DNA of 13,370 nt, from the NCBI GenBank assembly GCA_964464245.1, contig CAYXFH010000005.1, positions 1 through 13,370 of the forward strand, given 5' to 3'. Each line of letters begins with the position of its first letter. Position 1 is the first letter of the stretch. Position numbers and translations under genes: made by a program. This document shows positions 1 through 8,018 of the stretch, piece by piece. The stretch is from JAPLHV01 sp964464245. GTDB lineage: Bacteria; Caldisericota; JANLFM01. Under the pieces are notes generated by a model, which was not told where the DNA came from, searched no databases, and was given only the letters and a program-made list of their open reading frames with translations.

Positions 1-1253
1 GGTCCCTGGGAAAAAAGCGCCATGATTTCCTCGCCATTCAAAGGAGAGACTACTTGTTGTATTTTTTCCTCACCGAACGCTTCGATGCGCTTGACCAAAT
101 GCCAAAAATCGTGTTCCTGCCGTTCGATCCCGTAGATATCCGCGCGGGAGAGACGCAGCGTGGCCTTCAGGAGAGGACCCAACCGGCGGATCAGCCTTTT
201 TACTGCCGCATCGCTCCAATCGGGGGCATATTGGGCGGGCAGCATATGCCAGCGTATGAGGAACGAGACTTCTTCGATCTCCTCGCCAGAAGAGCGCAAG
301 CGAGAGAGGATGGCGCTCGCCATCTCCGCCCCGGCTACGGAGTGGCCATGGAAATGCAGCACGCCGCCTTCCTCGCGCATGGTCCGGATCTTGCCCAAAT
401 CGTGCAGCAAAGCGGCGTAGCGCTCACGAGGCGAAACCGGATTGGGGAGGAACTCGGCAGCTCGTTGCAGCGTCACCAGGGAGTGGTGAAAAAGATTGGA
501 TGCCTGCACTTTATCCTGTGGCACTTGTTTCGCTGCTTCCAGCTCCGGCAGGATCTGCTGGAGTAGGCCGACGCGATCCAACAAGATGATTGCATTGGCA
601 GGCAGGGGTGAGAGCAGAATGGAATCCAACTCCACTTTCACGCGCTCTGGGGAGACCTTCCCCCAAAGGGTCGCGGCCTGGCGGCGGACCGCTTCTTCCA
701 AGCCTGATTCCAAAGAGAAGCCCAGGCTGGAGGCGAAGCGAACTGCTCGCAACATCCGCAGGGGATCGTCGCGAAGCGTTTCATCCGGGTCGAGAGGAGT
801 GCGCAGGAGGCGCCTTTGAAGATCCTTGCGACCATCAAGGAGGTCGATCAAACGCCCTGATTCTAGCTCCTGGGCTAAAGTATTGATGGTAAAGTCACGC
901 CGCTGCAAGTCTTCCAGCAGGCTGGCCCGCTCCACTTGCGGCTTGCGACTGTCCTGGGCATAGGACTCGCGCCGGGCGTCGACGAACTCCAACTTCCAGG
1001 GGGGAAGAAATACCTGGGCGGTGTGGAAGCGTGGGAATAAGACCGGGGGAGGAGCATCCAGTTCTTCTGCCGTCAATCGCGCCAACTCCAAGGCGGACCC
1101 CTGTTCCACCACAAAATCAAGATCGTGCGTTGATGCCAAGCCTAGCAGCCGGTCCCGCACAGCGCCCCCCACAAGGTAGGCTGTCATCAATGATCGCTTG
1201 GCTGCCTCAGCCACCGCAGCCAACAGTCGCCGCGCCTCTGCATCTCGTTTCAT
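1..1253 (-). CDS. CCA-adding/poly(A) polymerase-family tRNA nucleotidyltransferase (3' end cut by window)
   Basis: The product should build or repair the CCA tail of tRNAs, or polyadenylate RNA. The frame reads 417 codons from ATG 1253 and is still open at the window edge, so the C-terminus is missing. Visible landmarks are YLVGGAVRDRLLG (residues 26-38, nucleotide-binding GG-x-VRD motif), the metal-binding DLD at 44-46, RRDFTINTLA (118-127), RMLRAVRFA (166-174), then an HD domain with HH at 256-257, LLHDLGK at 282-288 and HFHGHS at 300-305. The HD domain makes it a class II enzyme of the bacterial long form. ATG 1253 is the first start after an in-frame stop at 1263-1265. Its upstream sequence has no clear Shine-Dalgarno site, so Met-23 (1187), just before the VGG motif, is less likely but possible. 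It lies 44 bases after a hairpin that follows the ferredoxin gene. A CCA-adding versus poly(A)-adding role cannot be separated by eye. Confidence 0.93.
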   Translation of the reverse strand, partial: MKRDAEARRLLAAVAEAAKRSLMTAYLVGGAVRDRLLGLASTHDLDFVVEQGSALELARLTAEELDAPPPVLFPRFHTAQVFLPPWKLEFVDARRESYAQDSRKPQVERASLLEDLQRRDFTINTLAQELESGRLIDLLDGRKDLQRRLLRTPLDPDETLRDDPLRMLRAVRFASSLGFSLESGLEEAVRRQAATLWGKVSPERVKVELDSILLSPLPANAIILLDRVGLLQQILPELEAAKQVPQDKVQASNLFHHSLVTLQRAAEFLPNPVSPRERYAALLHDLGKIRTMREEGGVLHFHGHSVAGAEMASAILSRLRSSGEEIEEVSFLIRWHMLPAQYAPDWSDAAVKRLIRRLGPLLKATLRLSRADIYGIERQEHDFWHLVKRIEAFGEEKIQQVVSPLNGEEIMALFSQG

Positions 1254-1296
1254 AAACGAAGCCTAGCGCAAATTCAAAGGAGGCGGTAGGAAAGGG

Positions 1297-1320
1297 AAAG
1301 GCCGCTTTCTGGCGGCCTTT
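1297..1320 (-). terminator. Hairpin terminator after the ferredoxin gene
   Basis: A perfect 9-bp inverted repeat, AAAGGCCGC / GCGGCCTTT, has a 6-base loop. Read on the minus strand, the second arm ends in TTT and continues as CCCTTTCC, a weak T-rich tail. It sits between the stop of the ferredoxin gene and the start of the tRNA nucleotidyltransferase gene on the same strand. It is probably a partial terminator or mRNA 3'-end stabiliser, because no separate promoter is obvious in the 43 bases before the next gene. Confidence 0.6.
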
Positions 1321-1351
1321 CATGGGTTGAAACGCTGAGAATCCTACACTG

Positions 1352-1522
1352 CTAGACGGGTTTGGGAGCCTCCACCGGGCAGACGCTGTTGCATGCGCCG
1401 CAGTCGATGCACTTGTCGGCGTCGATGATGTAGATGGGGTCGCCGGCGGTGATCGCCTCGACTGGGCAGTTATCCACGCAAGCTCCGCAGGCAATGCACT
1501 CCGCACTAATCAAGTAAGTCAT
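1352..1522 (-). CDS. 2[4Fe-4S] clostridial-type ferredoxin
   Basis: A 56-residue soluble electron carrier. It shows two classic cluster motifs: C9-xx-C12-xx-C15-xxx-C19-P and C38-xx-C41-xx-C44-xxx-C48-P. These ligate two [4Fe-4S] clusters, with the fourth cysteine of each motif completing the other cluster, as known for this family. The size is normal for clostridial ferredoxins. The start is fixed by a strong ribosome-binding site, AGGAGGAG, about 7 bases before ATG 1522. The gene is 90 bases downstream of the SPFH gene on the same strand, but it has an extended -10 box of its own and a hairpin after its stop, so it is probably transcribed as a single gene. Nothing nearby identifies its redox partner. 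Confidence 0.96.
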   Translation of the reverse strand: MTYLISAECIACGACVDNCPVEAITAGDPIYIIDADKCIDCGACNSVCPVEAPKPV

Positions 1523-1554
1523 GCTGTGTACTCCTCCTATGAAGAATCGCCGGT

Positions 1555-1563
1555 ATGATAGCA
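1555..1563 (-). promoter_or_regulatory. Extended -10 promoter for the ferredoxin gene
   Basis: On the minus strand the sequence reads TGCTATCAT, matching the extended -10 consensus TGnTATAAT at 8 of 9 positions if n is free. It lies 32 bases upstream of the ferredoxin ATG. No good -35 hexamer stands 16-18 bases before it, which is tolerated with an extended -10. This is motif evidence only. Confidence 0.4.
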
Positions 1564-1612
1564 CACCTCGACCTTGGGTAGCAGGGCGCGACCTCCAAAT
1601 AAAGAACTATCC

Positions 1613-2491
1613 TCAATCCTTCGGAAGCACCCCTTCCTTGTTGAGGCCGCGCACGATAGGCGCCAGCATGGAAGTAAATTCCATCGGGAAGATGTACTTG
1701 GTGGAGGGACTGGCCCCCAAAGCGCGCAGGGCATCGAAGTATTGCAGGGTCATCGTTTTTTCATCGATCCCTTTGGCTACAGAGTAGATCCGATCCAAGG
1801 CCAAAGAGAAACCTTCAGCGGTAAGGATGCGCGCTTGGCGGTCTCCTTCGGCATTGAGGATGGCTGATTGCTTGGCCCCCTCTGCCACAGTGATGGCCGC
1901 CGCTTTGTTGCCCTCAGCCTCGGTGACGATGGCGCGACGGGTCCGCTCAGCCGACATCTGACGGATCATCGCCTCGGAGACGTCTTTGGGCGGAACGATT
2001 TCGCGGATCTCTACGCGGGTGACTTTCACTCCCCAGCCCTCGGTCACTTGATCCAGCTTGGTGGCCAATACCTCATTAATGTGATCTCGCTTGGCCAATA
2101 CATCATCAAGAGTGATGTCGCCTACCACGGCGCGCAGGGAGGTAGTGGCTAACCCTTGCACGGCAGTAAGGAAGTTTTGGATCTTCACCACCGAGAGGGT
2201 CGGCTCAAAGACCTTGGAGTAGATCAGGAAGTCGATCGAGATTGGCGCGTTGTCCTTGGTGATACAGGTTTGGTGAGGGATCTCCAGGAACTGCTCGCGG
2301 AGGTCCACCGCGAATGGAGAATCGACGAAAGGAATCAGGAAGACGATCCCCGGTCCTTTGGTGCCGATGCATTTGCCCAGCCGGAAGATGACCAGGCGCT
2401 TGTACTCTCGTACGATGCGGATGCCAAACCGGAAGATCAAGAACAGGATGACAATCCCTAGCAACACCCACAATGCTGATTCCAAGATCAT
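1613..2491 (-). CDS. SPFH/band-7 domain stomatin-like protein (slipin)
   Basis: A 292-residue membrane-anchored scaffold protein of the stomatin/slipin group, which forms oligomers at membranes and partners an NfeD protease. An N-terminal membrane helix (about residues 5-22) is followed by the band-7 domain (about 27-180; RLVIFRLGK at 32-40 and KGPGIVFLIPFVD at 45-57 are typical). A charged helical region with repeated EAEG, VAEG, NAEG and TAEG units follows (190-230), a signature of stomatin-like proteins. The ATG overlaps the stop of the NfeD gene (ATGA, 4 bases) and is preceded by GGAGG 7 bases away, so the two are translationally coupled. Length is normal for slipins. The client proteins are unknown. 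Confidence 0.93.
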   Translation of the reverse strand: MILESALWVLLGIVILFLIFRFGIRIVREYKRLVIFRLGKCIGTKGPGIVFLIPFVDSPFAVDLREQFLEIPHQTCITKDNAPISIDFLIYSKVFEPTLSVVKIQNFLTAVQGLATTSLRAVVGDITLDDVLAKRDHINEVLATKLDQVTEGWGVKVTRVEIREIVPPKDVSEAMIRQMSAERTRRAIVTEAEGNKAAAITVAEGAKQSAILNAEGDRQARILTAEGFSLALDRIYSVAKGIDEKTMTLQYFDALRALGASPSTKYIFPMEFTSMLAPIVRGLNKEGVLPKD

Positions 2492-3822
2492 GCTGTACCC
2501 TCCTTCAATTCTTGCTGTTTTAGTTTCACCAAAAGGATCAAACCCTCGCGACCTACTACACAGACGGGTTGACCGAGTTGGATTGCCCCTTCAAGGGAGC
2601 GTGCTTTCCAGTAGCTGCCGTCAACCAGCACAGTGCCTTCGGGGTTCAAGCCGGAGCTGGCCAGGCCGGTGGATCCAGGCAAGGCGTCCACCCCCAGTTT
2701 CATGTGGGGCCGGCTGCGCATGCGGACCGCAGCGGCGATCACCCCGAAGAAGAAGATCAGGCTGAAGGCGGTGAATCCGCCCACCAACCAGAGGGAGACC
2801 CCCTTCTCCAGATCCAAGGGAAAACCTTGCGGGTTGAAGAGGAGCAGGGAGCCGAGGATGAAGGAGACGATTCCCCCCGCCCCCAGGATGCCGAAGCCGG
2901 GGGCTTTCACCTCCAGAATAAAGAGCACCGCAGAGACGATCAGCAATAGGATCCCCACCCAGTTCACCGGCAAGGTCTCCATTGCCAACAGAGCCAGGAT
3001 CAAGGCGATGGCGCCGATCACCCCTGCAACGATAGTGGGGTGGAAGACCTCGGCGATCAAGGCGAAGATCCCCACCAAGAGAAGGACATAAGCCAGGTTG
3101 GGGTCGGCGATCGCTTCCAGGAAGCGGTCCCACCAGGAAGGGGGATTCTCCTGTACGGGAATGCCCTTGGTGTGCAGGGTGATCTGGATCCCGTTCATCA
3201 ATACCTCCTTCCCTTCCAATTGAACCAGGAGATCCGGCAAGTCTTGGGCGATAAGGTCGACGACATGCAGTTGGAGCGCTTCCTCGGCGGAAATAGAGAG
3301 GCTCTGACGGACGGCCTGTTCAGCCCAGATTTCATTTCGACTGCTGCGCTGGGCAAGGCTGATGATGTAGCTGGCGGCATCGTTGGTCAGCTTGGCGTTC
3401 ATCGTCTCGTCCGCTTGTCCTCCCCCCGACAGAACCGGGTGGGCGGCGCCGATGCTGGTTCCGGGAGCCATGGCGGCAAGAGGGGCGGCATAGGTGAGGA
3501 AGGCGCCGGCCGAGGCGGCGCGCGCCCCCTGGGGAGCGACGTAGGCGACCACCGGAACCTTGGAGAGGAGAATAGCCTGGACGATCTGGCGCATCGATGC
3601 GTCCGACCCGCCAGGCGTATTCAGTTGAAGGATCACTAGGCCGGCTTGGCCTTCCGCCCCCTCGATCCGGCTGACCAAGTAGCGGGCCGAGATCGGGTTC
3701 ACCGAGCCGTCCAAAGTCAACACCAGGATTGGACTTGGAGCTGCCTGAACGGGACCGGTGAGAGCCAGCAGGAAAAAGAATGCGAGAGCGGTTATGAAGA
3801 GCTGCGGTAATTTTGCCAACAT
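2488..3822 (-). CDS. NfeD-family membrane serine protease (ClpP-class, stomatin partner)
   Basis: A 444-residue long-form NfeD protein. It has an N-terminal signal peptide or membrane helix (about residues 5-26, ending PVQAA), a ClpP/SppA-like protease domain (about 30-200), a block of four or five membrane helices (about 243-365), and a C-terminal OB-fold NfeD domain (about 375-433). The likely catalytic pair, by analogy with the characterised archaeal homologue PH1510, is Ser104 in RAASAGAF and Lys144 in MNAKLTND. LNTPGG at 67-72 is the usual oxyanion-side motif. The start ATG 3822 has GGAGG seven bases upstream and overlaps the M16 peptidase gene by 31 bases. The archaeal homologue cleaves the hydrophobic C-terminus of its stomatin partner, and the partner here is the next gene. 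The natural substrate is unknown. Confidence 0.93.
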   Translation of the reverse strand: MLAKLPQLFITALAFFFLLALTGPVQAAPSPILVLTLDGSVNPISARYLVSRIEGAEGQAGLVILQLNTPGGSDASMRQIVQAILLSKVPVVAYVAPQGARAASAGAFLTYAAPLAAMAPGTSIGAAHPVLSGGGQADETMNAKLTNDAASYIISLAQRSSRNEIWAEQAVRQSLSISAEEALQLHVVDLIAQDLPDLLVQLEGKEVLMNGIQITLHTKGIPVQENPPSWWDRFLEAIADPNLAYVLLLVGIFALIAEVFHPTIVAGVIGAIALILALLAMETLPVNWVGILLLIVSAVLFILEVKAPGFGILGAGGIVSFILGSLLLFNPQGFPLDLEKGVSLWLVGGFTAFSLIFFFGVIAAAVRMRSRPHMKLGVDALPGSTGLASSGLNPEGTVLVDGSYWKARSLEGAIQLGQPVCVVGREGLILLVKLKQQELKEGTA

Positions 3823-5057
3823 GTCTCATCCTCCAGCGGTCCTACCACCACACCCGAGAGATTTCCCAGGCGGAAGAATTGTTGAGCCACACGCTGTACA
3901 TCTTCAGGGGTCACCCGTTCGTAGTGGCGAATCTTCTCCCGGGCGGAAGGCAGAACCCCGTCCAGGAGGAGATGCTCACCCAACCAGAGGGTCTGGGAAA
4001 GAGTGTCCTCCAGGCGCAAGAGGAAACCGCCTTTGATGTACTCCACGACCCTGCTCAGTTCAGCCTGAGGGATGCCCTCTCGGCTTAGCTTCTCCATCTG
4101 GCCCCAGATCAGGTCCAGCACCTGGGGCACATTCTGAGGCGCACAACCGGCCTCTACCACTTGACAGCCCGCGTCCTGGAAGTACTCCAGGCTGGAGTGA
4201 ATGTAGTAGGCCAGACCATAGCGGTCACGGACCTCATTGAAGAGGCGGGAAGAGGCGCCCACGCCCAGCACAGCGTTGAGGATACTCAAAACGAAGTGAT
4301 CAGGATGGTGGCGGCTGATGGTGATTCTCCCCAGGCAGAGGTGCGCCTCGGCGGTGTCCTTCGTTTCCACTTGAAAGCGATTCTGGCATCGTTGACCGGC
4401 TGGGGGAAAGGAGGGTTGCTGACCCCTGGCCAGACGGCCGAAACCAGCCAGACAGAGTTCCTCCACCTTGTGTGGGTCGAGGTGGCCGCAGACGGCCAGG
4501 ACGATATTGCTGCCGCAGTACGTGCGTCGCCAGCAGTCAGACAGGAGCGGGATGGTGAAGTCAGCCAGGCTCGCCTCGCTGCCGGCGATGTCTTGTCCCA
4601 GGGGGTGGTCGGGGAAGAGGAGCTGAAACAGCAATGTCTCTCCCAGGTCGCTGGGTTGGTCGCGGTGCATGCGGATCTCCTCGATGATCACTCGCCGTTC
4701 TTTCTCCAGGTCTTCCTCGCGGAAGAGGGGATAAAGGACCATATCGGCCAGCACGTCGAAGGCTTCCTCCAGGCGGTAGGCGGGTACTTTGGTGAAATAG
4801 CAGGTCGCCTCCTGGCCGGTATAGGCCTCCAGGATCCCGCCGATCCCTTCGATGGCTTCAGAGATTGCCCGCGAACTGGGTCGCTTTCGGGAACCCTGGA
4901 AGAGGAAATGCTCCAGAAAGTGAGCTGCGCCGCTGGTAGGGGCATCCTCGTAGCGAGAACCGTATCCAACCCAAGCAGCAATCGAAGCCGACGCCCCGGT
5001 CTTCCTGCCATTAACGATCAGTTGTAACTTGTTATCCAGTTCAATGATCTTAGCCAT
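3792..5057 (-). CDS. M16-family zinc metallopeptidase (insulinase/processing peptidase type)
   Basis: A 421-residue protein with the inverted zinc motif H46-F-L-E49-H50 and a downstream acidic helix (EKERRVIIEEI, about 118-128), where Glu126 or Glu127 should be the third zinc ligand. The C-terminal half keeps the substrate-binding signature RDRYGLAYY. One N-half and one C-half repeat match the roughly 420-residue bacterial M16B subfamily, which includes relatives of mitochondrial processing peptidase. No signal peptide or membrane helix is visible, so it is probably cytoplasmic. It is the first gene of a minus-strand run and overlaps the NfeD gene by 31 bases, suggesting a shared role in protein or peptide turnover. 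The substrate cannot be told from sequence. The start codon at 5057 has only a weak purine-rich site upstream. Confidence 0.92.
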   Translation of the reverse strand: MAKIIELDNKLQLIVNGRKTGASASIAAWVGYGSRYEDAPTSGAAHFLEHFLFQGSRKRPSSRAISEAIEGIGGILEAYTGQEATCYFTKVPAYRLEEAFDVLADMVLYPLFREEDLEKERRVIIEEIRMHRDQPSDLGETLLFQLLFPDHPLGQDIAGSEASLADFTIPLLSDCWRRTYCGSNIVLAVCGHLDPHKVEELCLAGFGRLARGQQPSFPPAGQRCQNRFQVETKDTAEAHLCLGRITISRHHPDHFVLSILNAVLGVGASSRLFNEVRDRYGLAYYIHSSLEYFQDAGCQVVEAGCAPQNVPQVLDLIWGQMEKLSREGIPQAELSRVVEYIKGGFLLRLEDTLSQTLWLGEHLLLDGVLPSAREKIRHYERVTPEDVQRVAQQFFRLGNLSGVVVGPLEDETCWQNYRSSS

Positions 5058-5123
5058 CTCTCTATTAGATCCTCATTCTGCGTTGAATTGCCTGCGGTTT
5101 CGAGAAAATACCACTACACTCAT

Positions 5124-5131
5124 AGTATACT
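5124..5131. promoter_or_regulatory. Possible shared -10 region between divergent M16 and pcrA genes
   Basis: The 115-base gap between the divergent M16 and helicase genes contains the palindrome AGTATACT. It presents TATACT, a 5-of-6 match to the -10 consensus, on both strands, at plausible distances from both start codons. No convincing -35 hexamer was found for either direction, so this is a weak motif call. Confidence 0.25.
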
Positions 5132-5172
5132 CTCTCCGCCTAGCCCCGTTTTCGCGTAAGGACTACAATCGA

Positions 5173-7272
5173 GTGATGATCGATTGGGAACGGGTTCTGA
5201 ACGCGCCGCAAAAAGAGGCGGTCTTCCATACGGAAGGCCCCCTTTTGGTCTTGGCTGGGGCCGGCAGCGGAAAAACCCGAGTGATCGCTTACCGCATCAC
5301 TCGCTTGCTGCATTCTCAAGCAGCTCAGCCGGGTCAGATTCTGGCGGTGACCTTCACCAACAAAGCGGCGCGGGAGATGCGCGATCGCGTGGAGGGATTG
5401 CTAGGAAGTGGGATGAAGGAGATGTGGGTAGGCACTTTCCACGCCACTTGCGCGCGTATTCTGCGAATGGAGGCGGAGAAGATCGGATTTACCCGTGATT
5501 TCGTGATCATGGACAGCGCCGACCAGGAGAGGGTGCTGAAGGAGGCCGCCCGACAGTTGGAACAAAGCGACGCGTTGGCCAAAGCTAGCGCTTCCTGCGG
5601 TCGCATCTCGGAACTGAAGAGCCGAATGGTTTTACCGGGCGAGTTTCGCGCTAACTATGCCCGGAGCCGGCTGGACGAAAAATTCGCCTCACTCTATTCC
5701 AAGTACCAGGAGCTGCTCCACAGCTACAATGCCTTTGACTTCGACGACCTCTTGCTGGGGGTGGTGCGTCTCTTGCGAGAGAACCAGGAGCTCTTGGAGC
5801 GTTTCCAGCGGCGCTTTCGCTTTCTCTTGGTGGATGAGTTCCAAGACATCAACCCTCCCCAGTACGAGATCGTCAAACTGTTGGCGCGAGAGCACCAGAA
5901 CCTCTGCGTGGTTGGGGATGATTACCAGGCCATCTTCTCCTGGCGAGGAGCGGATGTGCACTACTTGCTGGACCATTTCGAGGAAGATTTCCCCTCCGCC
6001 AAAGTAGTTCGCCTGGAGCAGAACTACCGCTCCGGACCGATTATCCTGAGCGCCGCCAACGAGGTCATCGCCAGCCTCAGCCGCGGCAGGGAGAAGCGCC
6101 TCTGGTCCGATCAGCCCAACGCCAACCCACCCCTTTGCCGTTACCAGGCCACTGACGAGACCGATGAAGCCCGCTTCGTCGGCCGCGAAGTCGAGCGTTT
6201 GGTTTCCGCCGAGGGACGTGCCTTTCGCGAGTTCGCCGTGCTCTATCGGATGAACAGCCAGTCGCGACTCTTCGAAGAAGTGTTGCTGGCGCGGGGCATT
6301 CCCTATCGTGTGGTGGGCGGCGTCCGTTTTTACGAGCGGCGAGAGGTGAGGGATGCGCTGGCTTTGCTGCGCATCTCCGTCAACCTTGCTGACTCCATCT
6401 CCCTGCGGCGCGTGCTGGGCTGGCTGGGGGGGATCGGGTCAACCACACTGGATCGCGCCGATAAGCTAGGACTTCCCTTGTGGGAAGCTCTCCAACAGTT
6501 GGCCAAGAACGGCCTCTTGAGAGGGAAGGGTCGCGATAGTTTAGCTAAGCTGGAGGAGCTCATCCGTTCCTTTCAAGGACTTTGGAAGGAGCTGCCCCCG
6601 GCTGAGCAACTGCAACAGCTTTTGGTGGGTTCCGGTTATTACGCCTTGGTGGAGAAGGAGGCGACGCTGGAAGCCCAGGGCCGCACCGAAAACCTGCAGG
6701 AACTTCTCAACTTGGCCGCTCAATACCAGGCCGAGGACGCGGATGCTTCAGCCGGCGACTTCCTCGCCTACATCTCCCTCTACACTGATTTGGACCGGGG
6801 GGAAGGCCGCGAGGACGTCGTTACCCTGATGACCATCCATTCCGCCAAAGGCTTGGAGTTCCCCGTCGTCTTTCTGACAGGGATGGAGGAGGGGATCTTC
6901 CCGCACTGGCGCTGCACCAGCAAGAGCGAGTTGGATGAGGAGAGGCGGCTCTGCTATGTAGGGATCACCCGAGCGAAGCATCGCGTCTACTTTACCTGGG
7001 CGCGTCGGCGGATGACCTTCGGCGGCGCCAACCAGACGCGACGTTCCCGTTTCCTGGACGAGCTTCCGGATGAGATGTTCCAGGATGAGGAGGGAACGGC
7101 CGGGAGCCTGAGCCTCAAGGCTGGGCAGGGCATCCGTCATAAGGCTTGGGGACAGGGGACCGTGCTCAGTTGGGAAGGAAGCGGCGAGGAGACCATTCTT
7201 ACCGTTCACTTCGCCACGGTGGGGAAGAAGCGACTGATCTTGAGTTATGCACCCATTTCGTTCGAAGATTGA
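5173..7272 (+). CDS. pcrA: PcrA/UvrD-type superfamily 1 ATP-dependent DNA helicase
   Basis: A 3'-5' DNA helicase of the UvrD/PcrA/Rep group, acting in repair, replication restart and removal of recombinase filaments. Counting from ATG 5176 (698 residues), it shows the Q motif around Q12, Walker A AGAGSGKT (27-34), TFTNKAAREM (59-68), TFHATCARI (87-95), Walker B with DEFQD (220-224), GDDYQAIFSWRGA (247-259), EQNYRS (281-286), TIHSAKGLEFPVVFLTG (553-569) and RRLCYVGITRAK (590-601). The tail (about 650-695, HKAWGQGTV) matches the Tudor-like domain that binds RNA polymerase in PcrA. The frame is open back to 5029, but that would overlap the divergent M16 gene. GTG 5173 or ATG 5176, after AAGGA at 5158-5162, is the better start. 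In motif III the usual GDxDQSIY reads GDDYQAIF, a tolerated variation. Confidence 0.95.
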   Translation: MMIDWERVLNAPQKEAVFHTEGPLLVLAGAGSGKTRVIAYRITRLLHSQAAQPGQILAVTFTNKAAREMRDRVEGLLGSGMKEMWVGTFHATCARILRMEAEKIGFTRDFVIMDSADQERVLKEAARQLEQSDALAKASASCGRISELKSRMVLPGEFRANYARSRLDEKFASLYSKYQELLHSYNAFDFDDLLLGVVRLLRENQELLERFQRRFRFLLVDEFQDINPPQYEIVKLLAREHQNLCVVGDDYQAIFSWRGADVHYLLDHFEEDFPSAKVVRLEQNYRSGPIILSAANEVIASLSRGREKRLWSDQPNANPPLCRYQATDETDEARFVGREVERLVSAEGRAFREFAVLYRMNSQSRLFEEVLLARGIPYRVVGGVRFYERREVRDALALLRISVNLADSISLRRVLGWLGGIGSTTLDRADKLGLPLWEALQQLAKNGLLRGKGRDSLAKLEELIRSFQGLWKELPPAEQLQQLLVGSGYYALVEKEATLEAQGRTENLQELLNLAAQYQAEDADASAGDFLAYISLYTDLDRGEGREDVVTLMTIHSAKGLEFPVVFLTGMEEGIFPHWRCTSKSELDEERRLCYVGITRAKHRVYFTWARRRMTFGGANQTRRSRFLDELPDEMFQDEEGTAGSLSLKAGQGIRHKAWGQGTVLSWEGSGEETILTVHFATVGKKRLILSYAPISFED

Positions 7273-7355
7273 GACGAACGGATCTCCTTTTCTAGTTAGT
7301 GCGATCCGCCAACCCGATGAACGGTATCCCCAAGGAACCGGAACGGAGGTATGAG

Positions 7356-7445
7356 ATGTATCCAGTAGATAGCCCCCGGCAGGGTGATAGCCCCCGGCAG
7401 GGTGTCCGAAGCGGTTATCCATCCGCACTCTCGCGGGAGAGCTGA
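7356..7445 (+). CDS. Candidate 29-codon leader ORF containing the 18-bp repeat
   Basis: ATG 7356 is preceded by GGAGG (7345-7349) at the ideal six-base spacing. The frame runs 29 codons to a TGA three bases before the ATG of the ECF S-component gene. The peptide begins MYPVDSPRQGDSPRQG, so two repeat units encode DSPRQG twice. A second ATG at 7351, only one base after GGAGG, opens a five-codon frame and is less likely to be used. The position and ribosome-binding site suggest a translated upstream peptide or translational coupling to the next gene. No homology is recognised, and chance openness of a 90-base GC-rich stretch is possible. Confidence 0.35.
   Translation: MYPVDSPRQGDSPRQGVRSGYPSALSRES
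7368..7403 (+). repeat. 18-bp tandem repeat, array 1 (2 units)
   Basis: Two identical, directly adjacent copies of GATAGCCCCCGGCAGGGT lie at 7368-7385 and 7386-7403, in the gap before the ECF S-component gene. The first 17 bases are identical to the last unit of the larger array at 8834-8941, so both arrays belong to one repeat family. Confidence 0.9.
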
Positions 7446-7448
7446 ACG

Positions 7449-8003
7449 ATGCGCCTGCAAACCCGTCAAATCACCATTGCCGGGATCTGTGGCGCTATCG
7501 GCATCGTCCTGGCCTTCACTCCCCTTGGCCTGATCCCTGTTCCCAACCTGGCCGGGGCTGCAACGACCCTGCACATACCGGCCATCGTCGCTGGCGTCTT
7601 CGGAGGACCGGCAGTAGGGGCTTTCACCGGCCTCATCTTGGCCATCTCCTCCTGGGTTCTCTACAGTGGCGCTTTCCTCACCTTCTCCGGCGGAAATCTG
7701 CTGGTTGCCGTGCTGGCTGCTTTCATTCCCCGCTTGCTGATTGGCGTCCTGGCTTTCTACGCCTTCCGCGCTTTCCGACGCCCCTGGTTAGGCGCGACCT
7801 TTGCCTCGCTGGTGGGGACCCTCACTAACACGGTGGGGGTGTTGGGGATTCTCTATCTCTTCGGCGACCCGGCCATGCGCCCCGCTCTCCTTCCCATCAT
7901 CCTGCTGAATCCCTTGGTAGAAGTGGTCTTTGCCTTAGTGGTGGTGGTCCCCCTGGTCTTGGCTTTATCCAAAGCCCTCCCCCCTGTCTATAAAAACAAA
8001 TGA
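7449..8003 (+). CDS. ECF transporter S component (substrate-binding membrane subunit), possibly for pantothenate
   Basis: A 184-residue, very hydrophobic protein with about five or six membrane helices. Its N-terminal TRQITIAGICGAIGIVLAFT and the helix breaks rich in Gly and Pro (PVPNLAGAATTLHIPAIVAG) are typical of vitamin-specific S components of energy-coupling factor transporters. These bind the vitamin and dock on a shared AT module encoded elsewhere. The gene is 15 bases upstream of coaX, whose enzyme phosphorylates pantothenate, so pantothenate is a reasonable substrate guess from context only. ATG 7449 follows GGGAGAG at 7435-7441. The family is clear; specificity is inference, and another B vitamin or precursor is possible. 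Confidence 0.82.
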   Translation: MRLQTRQITIAGICGAIGIVLAFTPLGLIPVPNLAGAATTLHIPAIVAGVFGGPAVGAFTGLILAISSWVLYSGAFLTFSGGNLLVAVLAAFIPRLLIGVLAFYAFRAFRRPWLGATFASLVGTLTNTVGVLGILYLFGDPAMRPALLPIILLNPLVEVVFALVVVVPLVLALSKALPPVYKNK

Positions 8004-8018
8004 GGAAAGAGGCCGGCC

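Noticed and set aside
4161..5027. 288-codon open frame on the plus strand opposite the M16 peptidase
   Set aside because: It lies entirely antisense to a clear M16 gene with its HxxEH motif. The translation has no recognisable motifs and no ribosome-binding site, and the openness follows from the codon bias of the real gene.
7278..7308. Hairpin CGGATC / GATCCG after the helicase gene as a terminator
   Set aside because: The 6-bp stem has an 18-base loop and no T-run follows, so a terminator is not supported.
6748..7428. 226-codon minus-strand frame opposite the helicase C-terminus
   Set aside because: Antisense to conserved PcrA motifs V and VI and the Tudor-like tail; no independent support.
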